Assembly: GCF_033439725.1 (NCBI RefSeq)
Contig: NW_026944385.1
Coordinates: forward strand, 3,691,001-3,755,000
From: Neurospora tetraspora
Taxonomy: Eukaryota; Ascomycota; Sordariomycetes; Sordariales; Sordariaceae
Direction: 5' to 3'
Length of the DNA stretch: 64,000 nucleotides
Position numbers and translations under genes: made by a program. Shown in pieces: positions 1-11,416 of the stretch. A model generated the notes under the pieces. It ran no database searches. It was given only the letters and a program-made list of their open reading frames with translations, and was not told where the DNA came from. Each line of letters begins with the position of its first letter. The first letter of the stretch is position 1.

Positions 1-32
1 AACGGGAAACCGTCCATCTCAGATCAGACATG

Positions 33-1094
33 TTACTCTTCGATCGGATAAAGCTGGTTGCCGAGCAGCTTGTTCATTTGGAACATGTTGATCGAATTCT
101 GCTTGAAGACGGCCTGCAGTTTTTCGTCGCAAATGATTTGTCTCTTGTCGCTGGGATCCTGTAGCTCGTTCGCCTTGATATGTTCCCAGAGCTTCTTGAC
201 GACTTGCGGGCGTGAGAGCTGTACTCGGTTAGTCCTCCATTCACGGCCTGTTGGGTAATAACCACAAACCTGAGCTTCTCCGCAAACCTCCTGGAGAGGG
301 TAACTTAGGTTGAAAGGCTTCTGGAAGCCGCCACCCGCCTTGCGCTTCTTGGTTCCTTCCACCGCTTCGGGCTCCATATCACTATCGTCGTCGGACTTGA
401 CACGTGTCGCGCTCTTCTTCTTTGGTGTCTTGGCCTTGGGTTTGGCCTTCTTGGTCACCTTTGCTGCGCCGCCACCTCGTGTTCGGGGTCCGCGAGACAG
501 CTTGTTCTCCTGCGCTTGGAGTTCGGCGGCCAGACGGGCGTCGGCGTCCTCTGAGCTCTCGCGCTTTTGTTGCTTCTTAGGCCGGACTTTTATTTCGGCA
601 TCGGTAGCAGCATCGTCTTCGTCGGCCTCGGGAGTCGCCTCGGGAGTCGCCTGGGGAGTTGCCTCGGGTGTTGCCTCTTCGGGTGTTGGCTCTTGGGCGG
701 CCTTGCGTGCTGAAAAGGCGTCGAATCGGGCTTCTATCAAGCCTTTGATGGCGTGCTATACGAATTCCGGAACTGTCAGCAGCTGATCAAACAACCGAAA
801 CCGGAGAGGGTGCTAGGAGAGCACTGGAGTTTCTAGTAGAAGCAGCAAGCCAATACAGCAGACGAGACGGGCTTTGGCACTGACCTTTTGGTCACTTAGA
901 TCCTTGTTTATGGCCGCTTCCATTTTCTGCCGAATGGCCTTGCGAGAAATTGTGTCGAGGTCGGCGGTTTCAAGGATCTCATCGATGACGCAGGCGTAGG
1001 TCGCCTCCTCCTCGGGGGTAACTAGACCGAGTTAGCATAGCTCCATTTGGAAGGGGAGACAAGCTTATGCAATATTCTTACATTGCGCGGACAT
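33..1094 (-). CDS. DEK_C plus SWIB/MDM2 domain chromatin protein
   Basis: Likely nuclear chromatin or transcription co-factor of the Tri1/SWIB type. I read four exons: 1094-1082, 1021-885, 755-270 and 218-33, giving 273 residues. The N-terminal ~60 residues (from MSAQFTPEEEATYACVIDEI) form a DEK_C-like helical domain. A Pro/Thr/Glu/Ala-rich repeat (ATPEATPQATPEATPEA) and Lys-rich stretches resembling nuclear signals follow. The C-terminal ~85 residues are a SWIB/MDM2 fold (LSRPQVVKKLWEHIKANELQ, then NMFQMNKLLG). The 51-nt intron at 219-269 (GTTTGT donor, GACTAAC branch, TACAG acceptor) is in frame and stop-free, so naive translation would insert 17 residues into the SWIB domain. The start codon lies in a 13-nt first exon and rests on splice logic. 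Family assignment is firm; the exact role is inferred. Confidence 0.88.
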
Positions 1095-4000
1095 GTTGCT
1101 GGTGTAGCACGATACACCCACTGACAGGAGAGATTGGGAATGATAGGATATGGTGTCCAAGGGAACCTTGTGGTGTGCTAAAAGCTGGCCTGGCAGATGA
1201 TGTAAGGGCCGGTAGCTTCAGCGTGTGGAATAGCCTCCGCCCTGACGAGAGGTTCAGGTAAGAATGATATCCGGAGCGTTGCGAGTAAACAGCTGGGGTA
1301 AACAGATGGCCGACTGCGGACTGGTTGAACAAGGCAGGAAATTTGCGGGCGCGACAACTGCACTTCGTTCAACGCGACAACAGAATGGCCGTTCTTTGCC
1401 GTCCAAATTTAGACTTGAAAGACAGGATGCGTGTGGGCCGAGTTGAGGTGAAAATGCTCGCAAGCAGCAACAGCTTGGGAATCGGGATGGAAGCTCAGAA
1501 TACCGGACAAAAAAGCAGGTAAGCTTGTCGCTAATGTAGGGGGCGCTTGGAGCAAAAGCCGGTGAAGATGACGATACGCTACGAGATGGTCGCGAAAAAG
1601 GATGGTTGACCGATCAGTGAAGGATGATGGTATTGTCCCGGACAAGTTGACAGTAGTCTTGACGAGTATTTGATGCTGGAAGGAAAAAAAAACACCACGT
1701 CCTGCCGGCTGAATTGGGTCGGGTATGCCGGGTGCCCTGATGTGATAGGTATAGGGATGCTGCGATGCGATGCGGTTGTGTGATGCGATCGCGTAGGTAC
1801 GGTGGAGAGAGAGTGTTTGAGCCGTAGAGACGTGTAGGCGCACAAGCAGCGAATGCAAATTCAGCGGTTTCTGATGCAGATGGCCAGCCCAAGCGCAAGA
1901 TGACCTCAGGTACCTGAACTTGGAAGTCCTGGAGTGGAGTTCTAGAAACCTATGCGATTTACGGTTCGCCGTCTTCTTAAGTTGCAGTGTCTTGCGGCGT
2001 CCGGGAGTCTCAGTCCACAACACAGTGAGGTCGGTCGCGGTGTTGGTGGTTCACGGTCCGCCAACCGTCCGCCAAAACCGGAAGAAGTGAGGCTTCTTTG
2101 TGGCTGGTTTGCGACGGTGATTGGTCCTATTCACTTCCATGAGCCCCACCTTCGGTCCCGTCTGCCGTCCCGGCTCGTCTGAGATGGAAGGAAAGTGGGG
2201 TGGGGTGGTGTTCAGAGGCGGCGATCCCCATTTCAGCCAATCAGTGTGCCGAATTGCGCGACACTAGCTCTCAGTTCGCGCTGCCGCAAACATCCACGCC
2301 GCCGGTGGCCGGTTGCCGGAATGCGGGCAGCCACGTGATGCGGAAGCCATGTCAATGCCGGAGGACCCTTGGCCGACCGAAGCGAACTGCTAACTCCAAG
2401 ACTTTCCTCTTTCGTCCAACTTACACCATCATGTTTCCTCTGCACAACGATGGCAATCTGGATGGCATCATAGTAGGGACGGAGAGATGCAATGGAACCC
2501 CTTTTCCGACGCAACTTGGTCTAGCCTTTGCATCTCCCTCATCCATTGCTGTTTTTGACGATCCATGGTCAGTCGTTGGTTAACCCATCACGCCTATTCA
2601 CTCGCTTGGGATAAATACCAATGTCACCCACCTCCTCTGCTCAGTTGGCACTCGACAATCCGCATCACCCAAACTTGGCATATCGCAAAGGTTACGGGAA
2701 GAAGAAGGAGTATCCGCTGCTCCTCGTCGGTTGGGTCTTCATCATTCACAATTGCAGTGCAGGCCAGTCACTATGACCGAGACTCCAAGCAGGAAGAAAA
2801 GTCTACATCTGGGCTTACCAAGGGTCTTCATCGCACCACCATCGAATGTGACCGCCACGGCCTCTCTGTTTCTTCGCCGCGAATATCAATCGAATTTCTT
2901 TCCACTGGGCGACAACACCATCAGCTTCGGTCAAGCGCATCTCGCTTCGTTGCCAAGTGGCCCGGCGTATGCAAAAGGCTAGACGGCGCAAAGCGGATTG
3001 GAATGCTATATGGGCAAGTCCAGTTGCAGGGACGAGTGTTGTTTCAGAACTCCAATGCCGGGGCGAATGCGTACGATATGCTTGAACATGCCCGGTTCAG
3101 TGCGGTGTGGGATATTTCGAACAAACACAGTCTTCCAGTAGACAGGAGAAAGGTCTCTTGGAACTCTTCGCAGAGCGTGGAAAGGGGACGCAGTGATATA
3201 TATCCGTGTACCTATCAGCAAGGCTGCAAACACAATGTACTCTTTCAGAGGGGAAGAAGAGGCCAGAACGACGTTCATAATGCACCCCCGTGACATAAGA
3301 GGTTCGGTTCTCGTCATGTTTCTTGTTGCTAAAAAAATGCGGTACTAAGAGTCCAGATATAGAACGAAAGACGAGTGGCATTCCAGTCAAGTTCAACATC
3401 CCGCTCAGCTGGAAACCCTTTCCACCTATGTACTACTTGAGGACTTTTAGCCAGTCTTTTCACGCTTGATGCGGCACGAGCCTCATGTCCTACTTACTAC
3501 GTGAAAATGGCCGCAAATAGCCACCATCTCGGGACCGAGCCTGGTCGCCAATGAGATGCTAAACAACCCGAGAGAGGAGAAAAGGAAAGAAGACTTCTCT
3601 TGGTACTTGTAGAAAGTGCTCCCATCTCCCTCACCCGAAATCCCGGATTGGTATCAATTGAGCTGAAATTGTCACTCCGTGCAAGACAGGTGAATCCGCG
3701 CGCTCGTCTAACATCCCGTCGTTCCCTCCCTTCACAAAGCTCTAATAATACTCGAGCATATTTTGCGGTGAGCTTTCGCACAACATGTGCATGTTTCACA
3801 TACAGCTCCTCCGATGTCGAGGACATTTCAGCAACCAGTTGACTACATGGCCCGTATGCATCCAAATGGCACAAGAAGACCGGAATCAGTTCTAAAGGAC
3901 AGGAATTTCATGACTTACGCGGCTTCATACGACTAACAATGCCGTGTTTCCGAGCTCCTGAATACATTAGCGGATTACCCCACGGCACGACTCAAGGCGA

Positions 4001-4585
4001 GGCGTAGAAGGGGAGAGAACAATTGGTAGACTTCTTCGTAGCTACTACTTACTACGGCACAGCAATCTGCCTTCCGTTCGGTGACGAGGTCTTGATGAAG
4101 CTCCGGCTGAGCCTCCTCCATGCCGGTCCCCGGAATCATCCCGTCGTCCGATTCGGTCTTCATCATGTCCCGCTCTCCGCCAAACCCAAAGGTTTCGAAC
4201 CTTCCCAAAATACCGAAGCAGCGAATCAATTCGCAGTACTACCTGTAGCATTTGCTGTCTAAGACAGTTCAGTTGCAGCTGTTTCCTTGGTCCGGGACTT
4301 CGGTCACCGGTGACAATAGTTACAGATTGTCCGACATACAACGAACGACGACGGCTTTCCAAGCCTCACTTACAACTGGAAGGAGCTCCAGTCATCAGAT
4401 ATGACACTCGGGTGAAGCAGATATATAATCCCCACGAGGTTCCCGACTCATGGAGGCTCCGAGGTTTTCTCACAACGCAAACCACAGTATTACAACAATC
4501 ATCCCACTCCTAAAGCTATAAGCTCCAAGCCAACAGTCCCAAGCTCCAACTCATCCATATCGCTCAAGCACACCTCACCATCAAC
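1095..4585. other. 3.5-kb intergenic region, no confident gene
   Basis: This lies between the divergent SWIB gene and the small gene at 4586. Open frames exist, the longest ATG-started one being 2565-3293 (+, 242 codons), but none shows a recognisable domain or convincing composition. Consensus-looking splice signals on the minus strand around 3900-4050 are discussed as a finding. The right end holds a TATA box for the downstream gene. Confidence 0.6.
4422..4429 (+). promoter_or_regulatory. TATA box upstream of the 4586 gene
   Basis: The sequence TATATAAT lies about 160 nt before the ATG at 4586, a plausible distance for a fungal TATA box with a leader of roughly 100 nt. This is a motif match only. 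Confidence 0.5.
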
Positions 4586-5212
4586 ATGTCCACCACCGCA
4601 ATCCCCGTCGCTTCCTTCGGCAACAATGCCGCAGTCGCCCAAGCCATTCGCGAAAAGCTCCTTCCGGAATATGACGGTTCGTCCCCTTTGTCCCCTCGTC
4701 CCCTTCATCCCCTTCGTCCCCCTACTCTTCCTCCCTTCCCTTCCCTTCCCTTCCCTTCCCACCACATCCACCTCCACATCCACATCCACATCCCCTCCAC
4801 CGTCCCCATTACATCAATAGTACCCCTACTTAATACCTACCCACGCACCCAAAAACCACTCTAACAACCAAAAACAGTCGTCCACACAACCCTCACCCTC
4901 TCCACCTCCCTCTCAGAACTCCCCGCTCTCTGCAACGGCACCTTCTCCCAGGGGACACCCTCGTCGAACCTAGGCTCCAACGCCACGGCCTCTACCCCGG
5001 CCGATCTCAAGGTGCCCAAGGCCATCATCTTCGGCGGCGGCGTGTCCCCTTCGGACGCCGAGCAGGTGAAAGAGGCGGTGCTGGCCCAGAACCCGGACCT
5101 CAAGTTCGTCCGGCTCACGCGGGAGGATATGGTCGCTGCGGGAGCGGAGGGACCGGATCCGGAGGTGATTGGACGGTTGTTGAAGGAGAGGTTGGCGGAG
5201 GTTTTGACTTGA
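4586..5212 (+). CDS. Small conserved-looking fungal protein, function unknown
   Basis: Two exons, 4586-4676 and 4878-5212, give 141 residues. The reading frame continues exactly across the junction (…LLPEYD then VVHTTLTLSTSL…). The intron is 201 nt, has an off-consensus GTTCGT donor, a good CTAAC branch and a CAG acceptor, and contains CCCTT and CCACAT microsatellites. I recall similar short proteins in ascomycetes but no characterised function. The C-terminal half reads as a beta-alpha-beta unit (KAIIFGGGVSPSDAEQVKEA, then DLKFVRLT) followed by a helix (EVIGRLLKERLAEVL), which would suit a small Rossmann-like fold. No catalytic motif, signal peptide or membrane segment is visible, so it is probably cytosolic. 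Confidence 0.8.
4732..4760 (+). repeat. (CCCTT)n microsatellite in intron
   Basis: About six CCCTT units lie inside the intron of the 4586 gene, followed by a shorter CCACAT run. The upstream part of the intron is also pyrimidine-rich. Confidence 0.9.
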
Positions 5213-5845
5213 GGCCTTGAAAGTTGGTTCGTGTTCGTTGTGGTTTGGGACGGGGCCTGGGCAAGGTACCTAACCAGCTAGCTTGCTATGCTGGAGATGG
5301 TGAAGGGGGATGGAATGCTTCAAGTGGGAGTTTACAAAGGGGATAGGTGACTAGGTTATGTTGGGTTGGAGTCTTGATGGGTTGTCGAACGGGAGTTGGG
5401 GGAAGGTTTCCTAATTGGACGTAGGTTGAGAATGTTTGTTCCTAGTATTGAGTATTGACAGACATGAGAATATAAAACACTCCTTCCCTCGCGTTTACTC
5501 CAGACCAGGCTTTGGAATTGAGGTAGTTTTTGCATCTGAATGACCGGCTAGCAGATTTGGATCCTCGAAAGAAGGTAATTACACATACAAGGCAAGACTT
5601 GTTAGCAAGAATAAGGGGTGAACGTGAGATGGCGTGTCTATTAGTTATAGGTCTCTTTTATATCAGTTATGGCAACATTGGGCGCACGGTATGATATCGT
5701 GGTTTAACATCAACAAGAAGCAAACGTCGGGCTGGGATTGGGACGGCGAGACCACACACCATCAAGCATTCAGCACTGCTATGCTCAAGGTCATTTACAT
5801 AGTCTGCTCTCCAACTACTCCTCTCGCGCATCAGATCGCACGAGT
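5213..5845. other. Intergenic space between convergent genes
   Basis: This 633-nt stretch separates the 3' ends of the small protein gene (+) and CCT2 (-). I see no coding signal; it should hold both 3' UTRs and poly(A) sites. Confidence 0.6.
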
Positions 5846-7649
5846 TTAGTGCCTCTCCCGCCTCCTGGGGGCCGCTCTTATTATGTCGTCCACACGCAGA
5901 AGCAACTATTCGCGACGGTTAGCATTATTGTAGCCGTATCAATCAAATAAGGGTTACATACCTCAGCGGCTTCACTGGCCGAAGAGACGACAGCCTTCTT
6001 GAGCTTGTAACTTTCAATGACACCCAAGTCCCTCATATCGGTAATACCGCCTCCTGGTGTCATGAGATCCAAACCATAGGTGTTCAGACCGTCGTAGATA
6101 GCCTTGCGCAACCGGGCAACAAGGTCTCCAGAGTCAAGACCAGCGTTGTCCGCCAGGATGGTAGGCAGTTGCCTGAGCGCAGTGGCGAAAGCAGACACGG
6201 CGGTCTGCTTCTTGCCCTCAACCCGAGTAGCAGCACCCTCAACAGCCTTGGCCATAACCATCTCGGCGCATCCACCACCCAATGTTGTCCTGGGCTCCTT
6301 AACGGTCTGTGAAAGAACGGCGAGAGCGTCGTGCAGAGACCTCTCGGCTTCGTCGAGCAACTGATCGGTAGCACCACGGAGAACGACAGTGCAGGCCTGG
6401 CCGGCAGCGGTGCCAGAGAATCTGATAAGGGTATCCTCGCCAATAATAACCTCCTCGATGACGTCGCAGTATCCAAGCTTGACCTGCTCCGGGTGGTCGA
6501 AGGTAGAAGCGATCTCACCACCGGTGACGAGGGCAAGGCGCTCAATGCCGTCGAAATCGGCGTGCTCAATCGACATGATGCCGGCATCGGTGAACAGCTG
6601 CTCGGGCCAGTTGTAAATCAGCTGCCTGTTGATAAAGCAGTTGATGCCGTGCGCCTTGATCTTCTCCACCTTGGCCTTCATCTTGTCCTTCTCGGCCTTC
6701 TCGAGCTCAGCGAGCTTGCTGGTAGAGCTGACCTTGACACGCGCACCAAAGATCTTGACCTTGTCGGTATCCATCGATGTGTTGGCGATGAGGATCTTGG
6801 CCTTCTCAAGGCGCTTGGGCTGGTTGACACCGATCTTCTTGTCGAGGATGAAGCCATCGTCGAGGTATGATTCGCTGAGCTTGCCGCCGGACTTCTTGAT
6901 GATCTGAATGTGACTAAGGTCGGCGGAACCCTTCAGGCGCAAAATGGCCTCGGTCGCGAGCTCGGCGAAGTGGTCTCTGTCTTGCGCAAGAATCTTGGAG
7001 CTGAGTGTTGTGCGCGCGATGGCGACAAGGTCTTTCCTGAACGCCTCGGGGTTGCTGCTGTGGTCAACGGCAGAAGCCTCGAGGGCCTTGAGCGCAGCCT
7101 GGCTAGCTAACCGGTAACCCTCGATGATGGTCTGGGGGTGGATCTTCTTGTCGACAAGCTTCTCGGCCTCGCGCAAGAGCTCGGCGGCAAGGACGGCAAC
7201 AGAGGTGGTGCCATCACCGACTTCGTCGTCCTGGACCTTGGAGATGTTTACGAGGACCTTGGCGGCGGCGTTGTCGAGAGCGATAGACTTGAGGATAGTA
7301 GCACCGTCGTTCGTTACTAGAATCTCACCGGTCGAGCTAGATGTTGTGATGATGCGGTCAGCACATGACGGCGGCGCGTCAAGCATGTAGGCGGGGGGTT
7401 TAGTGAACAAACATACGCAGACTGGAGGATCTTGTCCATGCCCTTGGGACCAAGTGTGCTCTTGACGAGGTCGCCAACGGCAATGGCGCCGACGAAGGCA
7501 CTGAGACGGGCATTCTCTCCCTTCTCTTCTGTGGTGCCCTCCTCGAAGATCTGGGTGGGGCTAAACGAGGCCTGGAGATGGTCGGGCGTTTGGTTAGTTA
7601 CGGTGAGCTTGGAAAGGTTCCCAAGGTGGTGTACAAATCAACTTGCCAT
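5846..7649 (-). CDS. CCT2: T-complex chaperonin subunit beta (CCT2)
   Basis: Beta subunit of the cytosolic CCT/TRiC chaperonin, the ATP-driven double ring that folds actin and tubulin. Exons: 7649-7647, 7571-7417, 7336-5962 and 5905-5846, giving 530 residues, the normal family length. Diagnostic motifs are LGPKGMDK (41-48), [11 protein letters not shown] (60-70) and the ATPase motif GDGTTS (93-98); the N-terminal [20 protein letters not shown] matches the beta subunit closely. The tail …[12 protein letters not shown] also matches. The first exon is just the ATG, and the first intron must use a GC donor (GCAAGT) with a CTAAC branch and CAG acceptor; the nearest GT alternative runs into a stop. 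The gene is divergent from eIF3b, 1.3 kb away. Confidence 0.97.
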
Positions 7650-8977
7650 GATGTAGAAGAAGCTTAAATATTAGACAAAAGGTCGGGTTTACGGGGTGCA
7701 CGGGGGGTTGAGGTCGGAAGAGAAGAAGCAAGCTTGGTATATTTTAGGTGGACGTATGGATACCCTGAACGCGAAGCCTCCTTTCTACAGTCTGCCAGCG
7801 GGATGATGCTCTTCTGGATTCTAGGCACTTTTTGGACGGCAGGCCACGGCAAAATTCCAGAGCTCCTGTCCCTCCTTTACCTCACCGCCTACGACAGGTG
7901 GCATAAAATGCTTGTCACTCGAACGCCAGGCCGTTTGCCCCTCCTTTGACAGACAAATGTCCAACTGAGGTGGGCAGGAGGTGACCCCACTTGGACGTCT
8001 CCCGTGGGGAAGGAAGAAAGGGGGGAGGGGAGCTTTGGGCTGGCGGCGGCGGTGGACAGTGGTGGACAGCGCAGCACTTTGGAGAAGGAACTGCCGTCGA
8101 GTGTTTCTGGCAGGCATGGGCGGGAGTGGCCATGAGGCTCAAAGCTAAATCGATGCCTGCCCGTCCAACGCAGTTCCTGACTTAAAGCTGATGGCAACTT
8201 GAAACTTATGAATGACTGCTGAAAGCGGCCAGACGCTGCCTTGGTCAATATTTGTTCCGTGCACAAAACGAATAATACTTAGCTCACTGCCTGCCGCCAT
8301 CATCTTGTGAGATTGAAAGAAAGGAAAAAGTTTAAGTTGAAGAAGCCCAGTGACAGGGCAGCATCGAGTACTTTACTTTCCCAGGCCGAGTCCACTGCAA
8401 CTGTGCAATATCCATGATATTGGGAAGGTGCGTTGTGCGTATAGTAGGGAAGGTATAAAGACTTGGAATCTTGGGGCTTCTGTAGTTAGCTTTTCCTCCT
8501 AATCAACCACCACTTTATTCCCAAAACGGCCCCCTCCTGGCCGACTGTATTCATAGTGGCTTTCAATATCTGAGGCTCCTTGAACCTCCAAACTATCCAC
8601 CACATCATTGCATTCACTGGCATAAAGTCCCATTTTAGCGATTCCAGAGAGAGGGGATCTGGTAGGGTAGCCAATCACCGTGCACTATTGCCTCTTAGAG
8701 TGGGGCATTTCTTTCGCGGTCTTCCCTGGTCCTCTGGCCGTTCTCACTGAACCCCACCACAATCTGCGCGCTGCGCACAAATTCTCACAATAATCCTGAC
8801 GACCGCATAGCCAGCACGTTGTTCCGCCCGCGGTATCGCAGAAAAAATCCGAGCCCAGATCCCGTCATCCACCAAGTCCAACCACCACCACCAGAGGCGC
8901 CTCCCCGACCCCTACATCGCCAGCTACTAATCCCCGGCACCGACCAAGCGTAACATATTGCCGATTAATTGCCCAGC
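7650..8977. promoter_or_regulatory. Shared divergent promoter region of CCT2 and eIF3b
   Basis: This 1.3-kb region separates the start codons of two housekeeping genes read in opposite directions. It carries short overlapping frames on both strands but none that looks coding. A weak TATAAA-like element occurs near 8455. I recognise no specific factor site. Confidence 0.5.
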
Positions 8978-11416
8978 ATGGCGCCCTCTTTCGACCACCT
9001 CCGCGACGAGGACCTCGACGAGGATGACTTCGATGTTGATGAGGTCGACATTTCCGATATCCGCGAGAAGTACGAGGTTCAGCTTGAGCAGGGCTACGAT
9101 GCCTTCGTCGTTGTCGATGGTCTCCCTGAGGTTAACGAGGAGCAAAAACCCAAGCTCGTCAAGTTCTTGTTGAAGAAGCTCAACACTGTTGGCAAGACCC
9201 GGGAGGACCTGATCTTCATGCCCATGGGCGAGGATGGAAAGTCGCTGAGGTATGCAACCCAGCCGCCTTAAATGATGCGCATCTACAGACCGGCCATCCA
9301 TCGCTGCGCCCGACCGCGATGTGTCCCTATGCTGTGGATGTTGGCTCCCTGACCAGGGCACTGATATGGATTCTGTAGATTCGCCTTCGTCGAGTACTCG
9401 TCGGCCGCCGAGGCTGCTGCCGCCTGCAGACAGCTCGACCTCGTCCCCCTCGACAAGAAGCACACCCTCCGCGTCAACAAGCTTACCGATGTCGACCGCT
9501 ATGGTCGCGAGGGCCGTATCGATGACGAGTACACTCCTCCCAAGATCGAGGAGTTCCAGGAGAAGGAGCACCTCCGCTCCTTCATGGCCGACCCCAGCGG
9601 CCGCGGCAGAGATCAGTTTGTTATGTTCAGGGGAGAGTCCGTTGGCGTTTTCTGGAACAACGAGAAGGATACGCCCGAGAACATTGTCGACCGTCAACAC
9701 TGGACCGAGACCTTTGTGCAGTGGTCGCCCCTCGGTACCTATCTCACCTCCGTCCACGCCCAGGGTGTTCAGCTTTGGGGTGGCCCCTCGTGGACCAGGC
9801 AGAGGCGTTTCGCCCATCCCTTCGTCAACCTTGTCGCCTTCTCACCCAACGAAAAGTACATTGTCACCTGGTCCAACAGGCCGATTTCGATTCCCGAGGA
9901 GGGTCACCCTGCTCTGTCGGTAGAAGACGACGGCAAGAACTACGTTATCTGGGATATCGAGACCTCAAAGCCCCTCCGTTCTTTCGCCCAGCTCGACACC
10001 CCCGCCGCCGCCGAGGGCGAGGCTCCTAAGAAGGCCCCCAAGTTCCCCTGGCCCGCGTTCAAGTGGTCTGCCGATGACAAGTACGTCGCCAGGCTGAACC
10101 CCGGCCAGTCCATTTCCGTCTACGAGCTCCCGAGGATGAACTTGTTGGACAAGACCGCCATCAAGATCGAGGGCGTTGTGGACTTCGACTGGGCTCCCGC
10201 CACCGTGCAGCGCGACGGTGTCAAGACCTACGAGCAGCTTTTCTGCTTCTGGACCCCTGAGATCGGCAGCAACCCCGCCAGAGTCGGCTTGATGAGCATC
10301 CCCTCTAAGCAGGTTGTCAGGTCACTGAACCTCTTCAGCGTCTCGGATGCCAAGCTCCACTGGCAGTCTGAGGGTGCTTACCTTTGCGTCAAGGTTGACC
10401 GTCACTCCAAGTCCAAGAAGTCTCAGGCTACCACTCTTGAGATTTTCCGTGTCAAGGAGAAGGGTGTCCCCGTGGAAGTTGTCGACACCATTAAGGATAC
10501 CGTAATAAACTTTGCCTGGGAGCCCAAGGGCGACAGGTTCGTTATTATCACCACCACCGAGCCTGTCGGTGCCACCGCCGTTCCCCCCAAGACGTCGGTC
10601 GCTTTCTTCTGCCCTGAGAAGGCCAAGGGCAATGCTATTGGAAACTTCAAGCACCTCCGCACTCTCGAGAAGAAAAACAGCAACGCCATCTACTGGTCGC
10701 CTAAGGGACGTTTCGTGGTCGTTGCCACTGTTGCCAACACTCAGAGCTCTGATCTCGACTTCTACGACCTCGACTTCGAGGGCGAGAAGCCCGAGTCCGA
10801 CAAGGACCTTACCGCCAACCTTCAGCTCATGAACACCGCTGACCACTACGGTGTCACCGACGTCGAGTGGGACCCCTCGGGTCGCTTCGTTGCCACCTGG
10901 GCTTCCGCGTGGAAGCACTCTGTAAGTACCATGGATATTCGATGAAGATGATATATAGCAGAAATCACTAACATGAGCCAAAAATAGATGGAGAACGGAT
11001 ATCATCTGTATGACTTCAAGGGTGAGCAGCTGCGCGAGGAGGCTATCGAGAAGTTCAAGCAGTTCCAGTGGAGGCCGCGCCCCGCTACCCTCCTTAGCAA
11101 GGAGGAGCAGAAGGCCATCCGCCGCAACCTCCGCGAGTACTCGAGGATCTTCGAGCAGGAAGACGCCGAGCGCATCAGCAGCGCCGACGTTGCCGTTGTC
11201 GAGGCCCGCCGCCGTCTCCTCGAGGAGTGGTTCGCTTGGCGCGAGGCCATCATGCAGGAGGTTGCCGAGGAGCGCGAGATCTACGGCCTTCCGGCGGATC
11301 CCGCTGCCGAGCTCATCAAGGCCAAGACCCCCGAGCTTGCCACCGACCAGGAGGAGCAAGTCATCGAGGAGATCATGGAGGAGGTGTTGGAGGAGACCGA
11401 GGAGATCGTTCAGTAA
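8978..11416 (+). CDS. PRT1: Eukaryotic translation initiation factor 3 subunit B
   Basis: Scaffold subunit of eIF3, which binds the 40S ribosome and recruits the initiator tRNA complex and mRNA. Exons 8978-9249, 9379-10921 and 10988-11416 give 747 residues, close to yeast Prt1. After an acidic N-terminus comes an RRM (about 40-125; strand [11 protein letters not shown] and RNP1-like [12 protein letters not shown], with intron 1 just before it). A large WD40-type beta-propeller follows (about 150-640, e.g. [31 protein letters not shown]). The C-terminal segment is helical and charged ([18 protein letters not shown]), the region known to contact eIF3i/eIF3g. The ATG at 8978 follows CCCAGC and begins the conserved reading. 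Codon use is strongly GC-biased, as expected for high expression. Confidence 0.97.

Noticed and set aside
1409-2023. 204-codon minus-strand frame upstream of the SWIB gene
   Set aside because: It begins at a non-ATG codon, is His/Ser/Leu-rich without a domain, and lies where the SWIB promoter is expected.
2565-3293. 242-codon plus-strand frame
   Set aside because: It starts at an ATG, but composition is irregular, no domain is recognisable and it has no visible promoter; treated as chance.
4180-4260. B-box-like GGTTCGAAACC on the minus strand suggesting a tRNA
   Set aside because: A weak T-stem can be drawn, but no matching acceptor stem, D-arm A box or anticodon stem is found at the right distance.
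8927-9817. 296-codon minus-strand frame over the eIF3b 5' half
   Set aside because: Same kind of antisense shadow, again crossing an intron of the real gene.
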